Assembly (NCBI RefSeq): GCF_009363075.1
Contig: NZ_CP045293.1
Location: 6,173,501 to 6,237,500 of the forward strand
Reading direction: 5' to 3'
DNA: 64,000 bases
DNA from: Paenibacillus guangzhouensis
GTDB lineage: Bacteria; Bacillota; Bacilli; Paenibacillales; Paenibacillaceae
The first letter of the stretch is position 1. Every line of letters starts with the position of its first letter. The notes under the pieces were generated by a model. It was not told where the DNA came from. It saw nothing but the letters and a program-made list of their open reading frames with translations, and made no database searches. This document shows, in pieces, positions 45,228 through 53,810 of the stretch. Made by a program: the position numbers and the translations under genes.

Positions 45228-45600
45228 CGTTAAATACCCTCCCGTAATATGTAGTTCACTTCTTTATTAAAACCTATTTAACATAATAAATCAACATTTA
45301 TGTATGTAAAGTCGGATCGAAGTTGTGAACTTCTTCCACCGACATTTTTTTTCGTTTCCATCTAAGCGTGTGTGTGGTGAGGGATGAACCCCTTGGGGCT
45401 CTAGAGGATGGGGCGATTTTTGGTATAATTTGAAAGCGCTTAAGTTTAAGCGCTTTCACGAGAAAACGAGAGAATTATTAAGTTAATTGTTGATTTTGTG
45501 TTAAAAATAGAAGATTTTCCTCGAATTTTGTTGTATTATAACAATATGTTTTTTCAGGAAGCACCGGGGCAGTACAGTTGAATATAAAGGAGATTGAAGT
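45228..45600. other. 373-bp intergenic region between sodA and the GNAT gene
   Basis: It holds the divergent promoters. On the plus strand a TG-extended TATAAT (45424-45429) is followed by a 28-bp palindrome (separate entry). A second possible promoter is near the TATTATAAC at about 45533, inside the inverted repeat TTGTTGTATTATAACAA (45528-45544). No coding frame is seen. Confidence 0.5.
45421..45458 (+). promoter_or_regulatory. Promoter with a 28-bp perfect palindrome of cre-like arms
   Basis: TGGTATAAT is followed directly by the palindrome at 45431-45458: arm TGAAAGCGCTTAA, two central bases GT, then the exact reverse complement. Each arm carries the cre-like core TGAAAGCGCTT. It starts two bases after the -10, so a bound repressor would block initiation. 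The site is about 170 bp before the GNAT gene. Confidence 0.6.
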
Positions 45601-46023
45601 ATGCAAGTTCGTTCCTTTCAGTTGTCGGATTATATGCGTGTGACTCAGCTATTCGAAGAGTCATTGTCGGATTCATGTTACGAGCAGACGATGGAGGCTT
45701 TTGCAAGGCAGTTATCTTGGGATAGCGATCTTGTACTGATCTATCAAGAAGACGATGTAATCAAGGGCGCCATTATTGGAACGATTGATAACAATCAAGG
45801 CTGTTACTACCGATTGGCCGTTCATCCGGCTTATCGTGGACAAGGTGTCGGCAAATCGCTGATTACTTCGATGCAGCAACGATTCCAGGGACGCAACGTG
45901 TCTAAAATTTGCATCGCGGGCGACGAGCATAATGAACCGATTTTACCGCTGTTCGCATCGATGGGGTTTGACGCAACGAATGTTCTTCAAGCATTTCAGA
46001 AACTTCGTATTGTAACGGGTTAA
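45601..46023 (+). CDS. GNAT family N-acetyltransferase
   Basis: 140 residues. The acetyl-CoA loop is in YRLAVHPAYRGQGVGKSLI, with the beta-4 strand before it and a late EPILPLFASMGF. The substrate is unknown. AAAGGAGATTGAAGT precedes the ATG. It ends at a strong hairpin terminator. Confidence 0.9.
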   Translation: MQVRSFQLSDYMRVTQLFEESLSDSCYEQTMEAFARQLSWDSDLVLIYQEDDVIKGAIIGTIDNNQGCYYRLAVHPAYRGQGVGKSLITSMQQRFQGRNVSKICIAGDEHNEPILPLFASMGFDATNVLQAFQKLRIVTG

Positions 46024-46045
46024 TTACAGGAATCATCCTTTATGG

Positions 46046-46092
46046 GGCATATCTTTCGACGCCATTGCAAATGGTGGAAAGATATGCTTTTC
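46046..46092 (+). terminator. Terminator after the GNAT gene
   Basis: GCATATCTTTC..GCCATT / AATGG..GAAAGATATGC followed by TTTTCT. It ends only eight bases before the next start codon. Confidence 0.85.
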
Positions 46093-46099
46093 TATTACT

Positions 46100-46657
46100 A
46101 TGAACAATTTAACGTACACCCCCACATTGATCAAAAGTTTCAAACATAACGGACATTTACATCGGCAGTGGCTTCAGAATTGGCTTGTACCCCAAGAGGT
46201 TCTTGATCCTGAACACCAGCGTGAAGGCATGGTGGTACTCATCAATTGTCAGACGCCTATTATGGAAGCCGACGGTAAACAGTGGATGAGCAAAGTTCCC
46301 GCGGTTTCTTTTTTTATCCCGGGCGCGTGGTATAACATTGTCGCCTTAATTGAAGAGACGGGTGTGCGCTATTATTGCAATATCGCATCGCCGCCTTATT
46401 TGGCTGAAGATGTCGTGACGTATATCGATTACGATTTGGATGTTGTACTTTACGCAAGCGGGCATATAGATATTGTAGACCGTGATGAATATGAGCGACA
46501 TAAGGCAAGTTATCACTACCCTGAGATTGTGGATCAGAAAGTGGCCATGGGCCTTTCACAGCTGCTCGACCGCATCCAGAATAAGAAGGCTCCTTTTCAA
46601 GATGGTCTCGTAGTGTCGTATTACAATGCATGGAGACAACATTTCGCCAAGGAGTAA
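46100..46657 (+). CDS. DUF402 nucleoside tri/diphosphate phosphatase-like protein
   Basis: 185 residues. SFKHNGHLHRQW, VYF-like PAVSFFIPGAWYNIVALIEETGVRYYCNIASP and YIDYDLDVVLYASG match the DUF402 family (B. subtilis YgaC, S. aureus Ntdp), which hydrolyses nucleoside tri- and diphosphates. The family's conserved Asp/Glu set (DYDLD, DRDEYERH) is present. No ribosome binding site lies before the ATG because the GNAT terminator stem occupies that space. It precedes the signal peptidase gene by 7 bp. Confidence 0.85.
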   Translation: MNNLTYTPTLIKSFKHNGHLHRQWLQNWLVPQEVLDPEHQREGMVVLINCQTPIMEADGKQWMSKVPAVSFFIPGAWYNIVALIEETGVRYYCNIASPPYLAEDVVTYIDYDLDVVLYASGHIDIVDRDEYERHKASYHYPEIVDQKVAMGLSQLLDRIQNKKAPFQDGLVVSYYNAWRQHFAKE

Positions 46658-46664
46658 ATTGCCT

Positions 46665-47246
46665 ATGGATAACTCGTTACCGACGGGAAATGAGCCGCCA
46701 AAAGAGCAGGCCGAGATGAAGAGCAGATGGAAGCTGATGGTCAGGGATTGGTTCAATGCCTTGATCATCGCGGCTGTGCTCGTGGTGCTGCTGCAGACGT
46801 ATGTATTCAATTTGTCGAAGGTGAAAGGGGAATCGATGCAGCCCACGCTTCATGATCAGGATCGGTTATTCGTTGATAAAATTGTATACGCCTTCGCGAA
46901 TCCGAAGCGCGGGGAAGTCGTCATTCTAGAAGATCCTTCACCGGATGTGGGCAGGCAGTTCCTCGTGAAGCGCATCGTTGCGGTCCCTGGGGATGAGGTG
47001 GAAATCCGTGAACGCAAGCTGCTCGTGAACGGCGTTGAACAATCGGAGCGCTATACGGATATTTGGATAGAAGATGATAAACCCGTGCATGTGTTTCTAG
47101 AGAAGGACGAATATTTCGTGTTGGGGGATAACCGGCATCATGAGAAGAGCAAGGATAGCCGGCGGTTCGGGCCCGTGAAGCGGGATACGATTATTGGGAG
47201 GGCGGACTTTATCCTATGGCCCCCCCACAACTTCCGATGGCTTTAG
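46665..47246 (+). CDS. lepB: Signal peptidase I
   Basis: 193 residues. One N-terminal membrane anchor (ALIIAAVLVVLLQTYVF) is followed by the catalytic serine in VKGESMQPTL, the lysine in FLVKRIVAVPGDEVEI and box E (LGDNRHHEKSKDSRRFGPV). It cleaves signal peptides outside the membrane. The ATG at 46665 follows AAGGAG, which overlaps the end of the DUF402 gene. Confidence 0.94.
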   Translation: MDNSLPTGNEPPKEQAEMKSRWKLMVRDWFNALIIAAVLVVLLQTYVFNLSKVKGESMQPTLHDQDRLFVDKIVYAFANPKRGEVVILEDPSPDVGRQFLVKRIVAVPGDEVEIRERKLLVNGVEQSERYTDIWIEDDKPVHVFLEKDEYFVLGDNRHHEKSKDSRRFGPVKRDTIIGRADFILWPPHNFRWL

Positions 47247-47251
47247 AGGAA

Positions 47252-47418
47252 GGATTAAAATCTCACTTTGATAACGAAGCAAGACTGAGGGCTAATTCGA
47301 CGTCGAATCTTGAATTCAACCGAGATTTCCGGTACTCACGTAGGTTTTGCCTACGCTCCGTTTCCTCAATCTCTAGTTTCATCCAACCTTCTCGGTTCTG
47401 AAAGCGAAATTTTAATCC
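47252..47418 (-). repeat. Divergent hairpin-rich repeat element, copy D, inverted
   Basis: It fills the gap between lepB and the QueG fusion gene. The ends are inverted repeats (GGATTAAAATCTCACTTT on the left and its near reverse complement on the right), unlike those of copies A-C. The middle (47331-47366), read on the minus strand, carries the same core as A-C: AGGAAACGGAG, TAGGCAAAACCTA, GAGTACC. Confidence 0.7.
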
Positions 47419-47481
47419 CATCATTCATGTGAAAAAATGAAGAATATAACTTCTAATAAAAGAAACAAAGAGGTGAGACAA

Positions 47482-49188
47482 GTGACGGATTCCAGCAACA
47501 CCGATGTGCCGGGCAGCGCGCAGCGCTGGGCACAGCTCAAGTCAGACATCCAAGAAGCAGCCACCTCCCTCGGCATCGACAGCATCGGTTTTGCATCGGC
47601 GGATCCGTTCACGACCTTAAAGGATCGACTGATTGCCCATCGCGCCAAAGGACATGAATCGGGCTTTGAGGAGAAAGATTTGGACAAGCGTACGACGCCG
47701 TCCTTATTGTTCGACCGGCCCAAGTCGATTATCGCGATTGCTGTGGCCTATCCTTCGAAGTTGGTGGACCCGCCGAAGTCGGAGCCTGGCGCCTATCGAG
47801 GGATATTGGCGCGCTCGTCCTGGGGACGGGATTACCACCATGTCCTTCGGGACCGCTTGAAGCGCCTTGAGACCTTCATCGCCGAGCGCGTACCGGAAGC
47901 CCGAATGGAGAGCATGGTCGATACGGGAGCACTCTCCGACCGGGCCGTCGCGGAACGGGCCGGCATTGGCTGGAGCGCGAAGAACTGCTCGATTATTTCG
48001 CCCACGCATGGATCGTGGATCTATCTCGGCGAGATGATTACGAACATCCCGTTCGAGCCGGATACGCCGGTGACGGAAGGGTGCGGGGAATGCACCAAAT
48101 GCATTGACGCTTGCCCGACGAACGCGCTCGTCGGACCAGGACAGTTGAACGCGCAGCGGTGCATCTCTTTTCTTACGCAGACCAAGGGTGTGCTTAGCGA
48201 CGAGTTTATGACCAAGATCGGGAATCGTCTCTATGGCTGCGATACTTGTCAGATCGTCTGTCCCGAGAATCGGGGCAAGAACTGGACGCAGCATCCGGAG
48301 ATTCAGCCAGACCCCGAGATTGTGAAGCCGTTGCTCATTCCGTTGCTCTCGATGAGCAACAAGGAGTATAAGGCGAAGTACGGCGAGAATTCTTCCTCTT
48401 GGCGAGGGAAGAAGCCGATTCAGCGGAATGCGATCATCGCACTCGGGAATTTCAAGGATGTGACAGCCGTTCCGCATTTGCATGCGTTAATGAAGGAAGA
48501 TCCGAGACCGGAGCTCCGCGTGACGGCAGCTTGGGCACTTGGGAAGATCGGAGGACAAGCATCGATGGACGTATTAGAAGATATGCTGTACCGCGAAGCG
48601 GACCACGATGTGATTGCAGCGATTCAGGAAGCGAGAATTAAGCTTGGGATGCATACGACCCCATTACTGTATACGGAGATGGATTCGCCGATCGGTCCGC
48701 TCACGTTAGTTCGTTCGATGCAAGGACTGTGCCGCATCGAGTTCGGCGCATTTGAAGAGCAAGAAACGTCCATTCAGGCCTGGGCGAGTCGGTGGTATGC
48801 AGAGCCGGAGCTTGTTCGCAATCATGCTGCGATGAAGGAGATCGTGATGCAGCTTCAACAATTTTTTGCAGGGGAGCGTAAGTCGTTCGATCTCCCGCTC
48901 GATATGCAGGGAACACCGTTCCAACTGCAAGTGTGGCAGGCCTTAACCGAGGTGCCTTATGGTGAGACGTGGTCCTACAAGCAGATTGCTGAGTGGATCG
49001 GCCAGCCGACAGCCGTTCGAGCGGTGGGCGGCGCGAATAATAAGAACCCGGTATCGGTCATTGTGCCTTGCCACAGGGTGATTGGCATGAATGGCAAACT
49101 GGTCGGGTACGGCGGCGGATTGGACAAGAAGCAGATCCTGCTCGCGCTGGAGCAGCAGAATACAGATTTACCGTTTGTCAGTCCATAG
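47482..49188 (+). CDS. queG: Epoxyqueuosine reductase fused to a methylated-DNA methyltransferase
   Basis: 568 residues. Residues 1-380 are QueG: cobalamin-binding N-terminal domain, two 4Fe-4S clusters (CGECTKCIDACPTNAL; YGCDTCQIVCPENRG) and a HEAT-like tail (RNAIIALGNFKDVTAVPHL). From about residue 395 an Ogt-type domain follows (MDSPIGPLTLV, TPFQLQVWQALTEVPYGETWSY and the active-site IVPCHRVIG). QueG makes queuosine in tRNA; Ogt removes O6-methylguanine. I see no stop or frameshift between them, and an internal ATG at 48651 has no good ribosome binding site, so this looks like a real fusion. The GTG at 47482 follows AGAGGTGAG. Confidence 0.92.
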   Translation: MTDSSNTDVPGSAQRWAQLKSDIQEAATSLGIDSIGFASADPFTTLKDRLIAHRAKGHESGFEEKDLDKRTTPSLLFDRPKSIIAIAVAYPSKLVDPPKSEPGAYRGILARSSWGRDYHHVLRDRLKRLETFIAERVPEARMESMVDTGALSDRAVAERAGIGWSAKNCSIISPTHGSWIYLGEMITNIPFEPDTPVTEGCGECTKCIDACPTNALVGPGQLNAQRCISFLTQTKGVLSDEFMTKIGNRLYGCDTCQIVCPENRGKNWTQHPEIQPDPEIVKPLLIPLLSMSNKEYKAKYGENSSSWRGKKPIQRNAIIALGNFKDVTAVPHLHALMKEDPRPELRVTAAWALGKIGGQASMDVLEDMLYREADHDVIAAIQEARIKLGMHTTPLLYTEMDSPIGPLTLVRSMQGLCRIEFGAFEEQETSIQAWASRWYAEPELVRNHAAMKEIVMQLQQFFAGERKSFDLPLDMQGTPFQLQVWQALTEVPYGETWSYKQIAEWIGQPTAVRAVGGANNKNPVSVIVPCHRVIGMNGKLVGYGGGLDKKQILLALEQQNTDLPFVSP

Positions 49189-49288
49189 TGGACATGCTAT
49201 GATATGTGCAAACATGCATCTGATCAAGGCTTGTCAGAGGTTATAGCGGGCCTTGGGATGTTACTAAATAGATGAGGAGAATTATCGA

Positions 49289-49513
49289 ATGAATGTTGTT
49301 ATTCCAATTGTGACACTAATCGTGGGGCTGATTCTTGGGTTTATTATCGGCGTATTCTACTTGCGCAGACAATTGACGAAGATGCAGAGCGACCCGCAAA
49401 TGCTTCAGAAGATGGCGAAGCAAATGGGCTATAACTTGAATAACAAGCAAATGCAGCAAGCGCAGCAAATGATGAAGGGTCAGCAAGGCAAAGGCGGACG
49501 TAAATTTAAGTAA
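49289..49513 (+). CDS. yneF: YneF family membrane-anchored small protein
   Basis: 74 residues. One N-terminal membrane helix (PIVTLIVGLILGFIIGVFYL) is followed by RRQLTKMQSDPQMLQKMAKQMG, the signature of UPF0154/YneF, and a Gln/Lys-rich tail. Function is unknown. The ATG follows GAGGAG. Confidence 0.93.
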   Translation: MNVVIPIVTLIVGLILGFIIGVFYLRRQLTKMQSDPQMLQKMAKQMGYNLNNKQMQQAQQMMKGQQGKGGRKFK

Positions 49514-49533
49514 GCTAGAAAGTAGGGTGCATC

Positions 49534-50127
49534 TTGTCAGGAGTTAAGGATTATGTGAATGAGAACGTGGAGCAGAACCGCGAGAAGATCGAATACCATG
49601 TGCAGCAGATCCTGAAATTGATCGGCGAGGACGCCGAACGGGAAGGGCTTCTGGAGACGCCGGCTCGAGTTGCTCGGATGTATGAGGAGATTTTTGCAGG
49701 GTATGCCGTCGATCCGCGTGAAGTGCTCGGCGTGACATTCGATGAGCAGCATGAAGAGCTTGTCATTGTCAAAGATATCGTCTACTACAGTCAGTGTGAA
49801 CATCATATGGCGCCTTTCTTCGGGAAGATCCATATCGGTTATATCCCAAGCGGGAAAATTGCAGGACTCAGCAAGCTTGCACGTCTTGTCGAGGCGATCA
49901 CGCGTCGATTGCAGGTGCAGGAGCGGATCACATCCGAGATCGCTGATATTATGGAAGAAGTGCTTAAGCCGCACGGCGTCATGGTTGTCGTGGAAGGCGA
50001 GCATTTGTGCATGTGCGCGAGAGGCGTGAAGAAGCCAGGCAGCAAGACGGTAACGTCCGGTGTCCGCGGGAGCTTCCGTCGCAGCTCAACACTGCGCAAC
50101 GAATTTTTATCGTTAATCAAATCATAG
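49534..50127 (+). CDS. folE: GTP cyclohydrolase I
   Basis: 197 residues. Zinc and active-site motifs are in [18 protein letters not shown], the KLAR motif in [10 protein letters not shown] and [12 protein letters not shown]. It makes dihydroneopterin triphosphate for folate, or for queuosine in some bacteria. A queG domain is encoded upstream, so a link to queuosine is possible. The TTG at 49534 fits the family start; a GTG at 49555 with AGGAG upstream is an alternative. Confidence 0.96.
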   Translation: MSGVKDYVNENVEQNREKIEYHVQQILKLIGEDAEREGLLETPARVARMYEEIFAGYAVDPREVLGVTFDEQHEELVIVKDIVYYSQCEHHMAPFFGKIHIGYIPSGKIAGLSKLARLVEAITRRLQVQERITSEIADIMEEVLKPHGVMVVVEGEHLCMCARGVKKPGSKTVTSGVRGSFRRSSTLRNEFLSLIKS

Positions 50128-50145
50128 GGATGATCTTCGAGAAAT

Positions 50146-50189
50146 CGCTCGTAAAGCTCTTACATAGAGGCTTTGCGGGCGTTTTTTGT
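50146..50189 (+). terminator. Terminator after folE
   Basis: GCTCGTAAAGC / GCTTTGCGGGCG followed by six T. Confidence 0.8.
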
Positions 50190-50220
50190 GTTTAAGGCAT
50201 GTCGCGTTAGAATCTGATGC

Positions 50221-50276
50221 GCGATGATAACATCGCTTCATATGACCGTCGGGTGAACTTCCTGACGGTTTTTCGT
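50221..50276 (+). terminator. Leader hairpin and terminator before fixA
   Basis: GCGATG-ATAA-CATCGC (50221-50236) is followed by the terminator CCGTCGGG / CCTGACGG with TTTTTCG (50244-50276). No gene lies between this and the folE terminator. A weak promoter TTGTGT-N16-TAGAAT (50187-50214) could start a leader just here, which would make this an attenuator for the fix operon. Confidence 0.55.
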
Positions 50277-50359
50277 CTTGAGCGGTATAGAACCGCTGGA
50301 TGAGCAATAAAGTGATAAGAAGAGTTGTGACGATGCATCGTGAAAAGGAGTGGCTGCAA

Positions 50360-51205
50360 ATGCTGCACATTGTTGCTTGTGTCAAACAAGTACCTGACAC
50401 GAAAATTATCAAAATGAACCCGAAGACCAACACCATGGATCGGGCAAGTGCGCCTGCGATTCTCAATCCCTATGATGCGCACGCGGTGGAGGAAGCCGTC
50501 CGCCTAAAGGCGAGGTATGGCGGGAAAGTATCTGTCGTGACGATGGGGCCGCCGCCGGCGGTCAAAGCGATTCGCAAATGCATTGAGATTGGGGCAGACG
50601 AGGGGTATCTCATTACAGATCGTGCCTTCGCCGGGGCAGATACCTTGGCAACCAGCTACTCGCTGACCAAGGCGATCGAGAAGATCGGTACCCTGCAGCC
50701 GATTGACCTGATTATTTGCGGTAAAATGACAATTGATGGGGATACCGGACAGGTTGGCCCCGGGATTGCGCGACGCTTGGATATCCCGCCGTTAACGAGC
50801 GTGAATAAGGTCGTGGAAATCGATCGTGTTGCAGGTCAAGCGATCGTCCATCGGAAGCTGGAGGACGGGTATGAGGTCATTCAGACGACATTGCCTTGTC
50901 TGTTATCGGTGGAGAAGGAAATCAACGACATTCCGTATTCGACTTTACCGAATATGATGCGTGCCGCACGGTATCAACCCGTGATCTGGTCCGTTGAAGA
51001 TTTGGGGATCGTGGATCGGACCAAGCTCGGGCTGAAAGGCTCGCCGACGATCGTCGCCAAGGTATGGCCGCCAGAGAAACCGAAGGGCGGCGAGATGCTG
51101 CAAGGAAGCAGTGAGGAACAGGTGAATGGACTTATCGGCATCCTGATGCAAAAGAAGGAATTGTTCCATAAATCGAGCGCCACAGCGGAAGGAGGCGTGC
51201 AATGA
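50360..51205 (+). CDS. fixA: Electron transfer flavoprotein beta subunit, FixA type
   Basis: 281 residues. It begins LHIVACVKQVPDT with the ETF-beta signature IICGKMTIDGDTGQVGPGIARRL and NPYDAHAVEEAVRL. In FixABCX-type complexes FixAB holds the bifurcating FAD and accepts electrons from NADH. The ATG at 50360 has GGAG nine bases upstream. First gene of fixABCX; it overlaps fixB by 4 bp. Confidence 0.92.
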   Translation: MLHIVACVKQVPDTKIIKMNPKTNTMDRASAPAILNPYDAHAVEEAVRLKARYGGKVSVVTMGPPPAVKAIRKCIEIGADEGYLITDRAFAGADTLATSYSLTKAIEKIGTLQPIDLIICGKMTIDGDTGQVGPGIARRLDIPPLTSVNKVVEIDRVAGQAIVHRKLEDGYEVIQTTLPCLLSVEKEINDIPYSTLPNMMRAARYQPVIWSVEDLGIVDRTKLGLKGSPTIVAKVWPPEKPKGGEMLQGSSEEQVNGLIGILMQKKELFHKSSATAEGGVQ

Positions 51206-52224
51206 ATATTGAAGATTATCGTGGCATATGGGTGTTTCTTGAACATAAAGAAGGAGCGATTGTCCCGGTCTCCCTTGAATTGCTCGGCGCGGGAAGGCGA
51301 CTTGCGGACAAACGCGGTGTTCCTTTATCCGGGATTTTGATTGGCGATGGGGTGAAGGCGCTGGCGTCCGAGGCGGTTGCTTATGGAGCGGAGACGGTCT
51401 ATGTGTATGATGCGCCGATCTTCCATTACTACCGAACCGAATCGTATATGAGGGCGGTTATTGCTTGCGTGGAGAAGTATAAGCCGGAAATTTTCCTCTA
51501 TGGCGCAACGTCGACAGGCAAGGACTTGGCAAGCGCGGTAGCGACAGACCTCGCAACGGGCCTCACGGCCGATACGACGATGCTCGATGTCGATGCCGAG
51601 ACGGGACTGCTGGAGGCGAGCCGACCAGCATTCGGCGGCAATATTATGGCGACGATTCTGTGTAAGAAAGACCGCCCGCAGATGGCGACCGTACGTCCGA
51701 AGGTGGTGAGGGCGCTGGATCGGGATCCCGGACGGACGGGAGAGATCATCGAGGAGCCTGTAGATTTGCGGGAGGAGGATATTCGAACGAAGGTGCTAGA
51801 TATCGTCCGGCATGCGGTGAAGAAGGTTCGGCTTGATGAAGCGGATATTATCGTCGCGGGCGGCAAAGGGCTAGGCGGTCGGGCCGGCTTCGAGATGATC
51901 GACGCGTTCGCGAGGCGGATCGGCGCTTCGGTGGGCGGCAGCCGGGATGCGGTCGAGGCAGGGTGGATTGAGCATGCACGGCAAGTGGGACAGACGGGGG
52001 TCACGGTGACGCCGAAAATTTATTTTGCGATCGGCATATCAGGAGCGATTCAACATTTGGTCGGGATGCAGAATTCCGGGTTAATTATCGCGATAAACAA
52101 GGATCCGAACGCTGCTATTTTCGGAGCTTGCCATTATGGCATCGTAGGGGATGCTTTCGAGATTGTGCCGATGCTAACGGAAGCTTTCGATCAAGCGCTG
52201 CGAGAAGAGGTGGAACATGGCTGA
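51202..52224 (+). CDS. fixB: Electron transfer flavoprotein alpha subunit, FixB type
   Basis: 340 residues. The C-terminal FAD domain is clear: VAGGKGLGGRAGFEMIDAFA, IGASVGGSRDAVEAGW, GQTGVTVTPKIYFAIGISGAIQHL and IAINKDPNAAIFGACHYGIVGD (these spans mark the family's conserved loops). It pairs with FixA to bind FAD. It overlaps both neighbours, as expected for equimolar complex subunits. Confidence 0.94.
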   Translation: MNIEDYRGIWVFLEHKEGAIVPVSLELLGAGRRLADKRGVPLSGILIGDGVKALASEAVAYGAETVYVYDAPIFHYYRTESYMRAVIACVEKYKPEIFLYGATSTGKDLASAVATDLATGLTADTTMLDVDAETGLLEASRPAFGGNIMATILCKKDRPQMATVRPKVVRALDRDPGRTGEIIEEPVDLREEDIRTKVLDIVRHAVKKVRLDEADIIVAGGKGLGGRAGFEMIDAFARRIGASVGGSRDAVEAGWIEHARQVGQTGVTVTPKIYFAIGISGAIQHLVGMQNSGLIIAINKDPNAAIFGACHYGIVGDAFEIVPMLTEAFDQALREEVEHG

Positions 52225-53512
52225 GAAATTTGATGTAATCGTCGTCGGCGCCGGTCCAGCGGGGACCGCATGTGCATATACTTTAGCGAAGCAAGGTGTA
52301 AGCGTTTTACTCTTGGAGAGGGGGGAATATCCCGGATCGAAGAATGTCATGGGCGGTGTGCTCTATCGGAAAATGATGGAGGATATCATCCCAGGTTTCT
52401 ATAAGGAAGCCCCTGTCGAACGGCCGATTGTTGAGCAGCGGTTTATGATGCTGGATAAGGAATCCGCCGCAACGTTCAGCTACAAAGGAATGGAGTGGGG
52501 CAAGGAGCCTTACAACAACTTCACGGTGCTCCGTGCCAAGTTCGATCAATGGTTCGCAGATCAAGCCGTAGCGCAGGGTGCGCTGCTCATTAATGAGACG
52601 GTAGCGCTTGAATGCATCGTGAAGGAGGGTAAAGTTGTCGGCGTCCGGACGGATCGGCCGGAGGGAGATATCTATGCGGATGTTGTCGTCCTCGCAGATG
52701 GGGTCAATTCGCTCCTCGCAAAGTCCCTCGGGTTCCATAAGGAATTCAAGCCCGATGAAGTAGCGCTGGCCGTGATGGAAGTGCTGAAGCTCGATAAGAA
52801 GATTATCGAAGACCGCTTCAATCTGGAAGGTGATCAGGGCTGTACGATTGAGATTTTTGGCGACTCGACCAAGGGGATCCTCGGTACAGCATGGCTCTAC
52901 ACGAACAAGGATAGTCTCAATATCGGTGTCGGCACGATGCTCTCCGGACTTATCAAGCATAAGCTAAAGCCTTACGAACTGCTGGAATACGTGAAAACGC
53001 ACCCGATGATACGTCCTTACATTCAAGGTACGGAGCAGCAGGAGTACTTGGCACATCTCATTCCAGAGGGCGGATACCGATCCATGCCGAAAATCGTCGG
53101 GGATGGCGTCGTTGTCGTGGGTGATGCGGCGCAGATGGTCAATGCGATCCATCGGGAAGGGTCTAACATGGCCATGACCTCGGGGGTGATTGCAGCTGAG
53201 ACGATTATCGAAGCGCGGTCGACAGGCGATTTCTCCGAGAAATCGCTGGATATTTATCGTCAGCGACTAATGGAGTCCTTTGTTGGCGAGGATCTGAAGA
53301 AATACAAGGATGCGACGCATCATTTCGAGAAATACCCGCATTATTTTGAACAATATATCCCGATGATCAATCGTGCGGCGAGCCAGATGTTTACCGTCGA
53401 TGGAACCTCGAAGCGGGAGAAGCAGCGGAAGATCTGGCAAGGCATCGGTACTGCATCGGATAAATTCAAAATTGCTCGTGACTTGTTTCAAGCTTGGAGG
53501 GTGATGAAATGA
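52217..53512 (+). CDS. fixC: FixC flavoprotein, quinone-linked oxidoreductase
   Basis: 431 residues. The N-terminal FAD fold is VIVVGAGPAGTACAYTLAKQG, followed by GSKNVMGGVLYRKMMEDIIPGF and the late GDAAQMVNAIHREGSNMAMTSG. In FixABCX this subunit passes the high-potential electron to quinone while the low-potential electron goes to ferredoxin or flavodoxin. It overlaps fixB by 8 bp and fixX by 4 bp. Confidence 0.93.
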   Translation: MAEKFDVIVVGAGPAGTACAYTLAKQGVSVLLLERGEYPGSKNVMGGVLYRKMMEDIIPGFYKEAPVERPIVEQRFMMLDKESAATFSYKGMEWGKEPYNNFTVLRAKFDQWFADQAVAQGALLINETVALECIVKEGKVVGVRTDRPEGDIYADVVVLADGVNSLLAKSLGFHKEFKPDEVALAVMEVLKLDKKIIEDRFNLEGDQGCTIEIFGDSTKGILGTAWLYTNKDSLNIGVGTMLSGLIKHKLKPYELLEYVKTHPMIRPYIQGTEQQEYLAHLIPEGGYRSMPKIVGDGVVVVGDAAQMVNAIHREGSNMAMTSGVIAAETIIEARSTGDFSEKSLDIYRQRLMESFVGEDLKKYKDATHHFEKYPHYFEQYIPMINRAASQMFTVDGTSKREKQRKIWQGIGTASDKFKIARDLFQAWRVMK

Positions 53513-53805
53513 GTAATGGAACGAAAGGGCAATCGATTGAAGAGAAGCAATATTTGATCCGATTCAAGGCCGACACCAATTCACACCTGCATGTGCTGGA
53601 TTACGATACGTGCGCAACGAAATGTCCGGATAAAATTTGTACGATCTTCTGCCCTGCGGAAGTGTATAAGTGGGAAGAGATTCGGATGCACGTTGGCTAT
53701 GAAGGTTGTCATGAATGCGGCAGCTGCCGGATCGGATGCCCACATGAGAATATCAAATGGGAGTACCCTAAAGGTGGTCACGGGATCATCTTCCGGTTAG
53801 GGTGA
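53509..53805 (+). CDS. fixX: FixX ferredoxin-like protein
   Basis: 98 residues. There are eight cysteines in two groups: C-x3-C-x4-C-x3-C-P (CATKCPDKICTIFCP) and C-x2-C-x2-C-x3-C-P (CHECGSCRIGCP), enough for two 4Fe-4S clusters. It ends GHGIIFRLG, as usual for FixX. The ATG at 53509 follows GGAGGGTGATGAA and overlaps the fixC stop. Confidence 0.93.
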   Translation: MSNGTKGQSIEEKQYLIRFKADTNSHLHVLDYDTCATKCPDKICTIFCPAEVYKWEEIRMHVGYEGCHECGSCRIGCPHENIKWEYPKGGHGIIFRLG

Positions 53806-53810
53806 GCGCC

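Noticed and set aside
46084-46140. Alternative start ATG at 46084 for the DUF402 gene
   Set aside because: It is in another frame and soon reaches a stop codon.
49537-50120. Several open frames opposite or overlapping folE
   Set aside because: folE has complete catalytic motifs over the whole length; the others have none.
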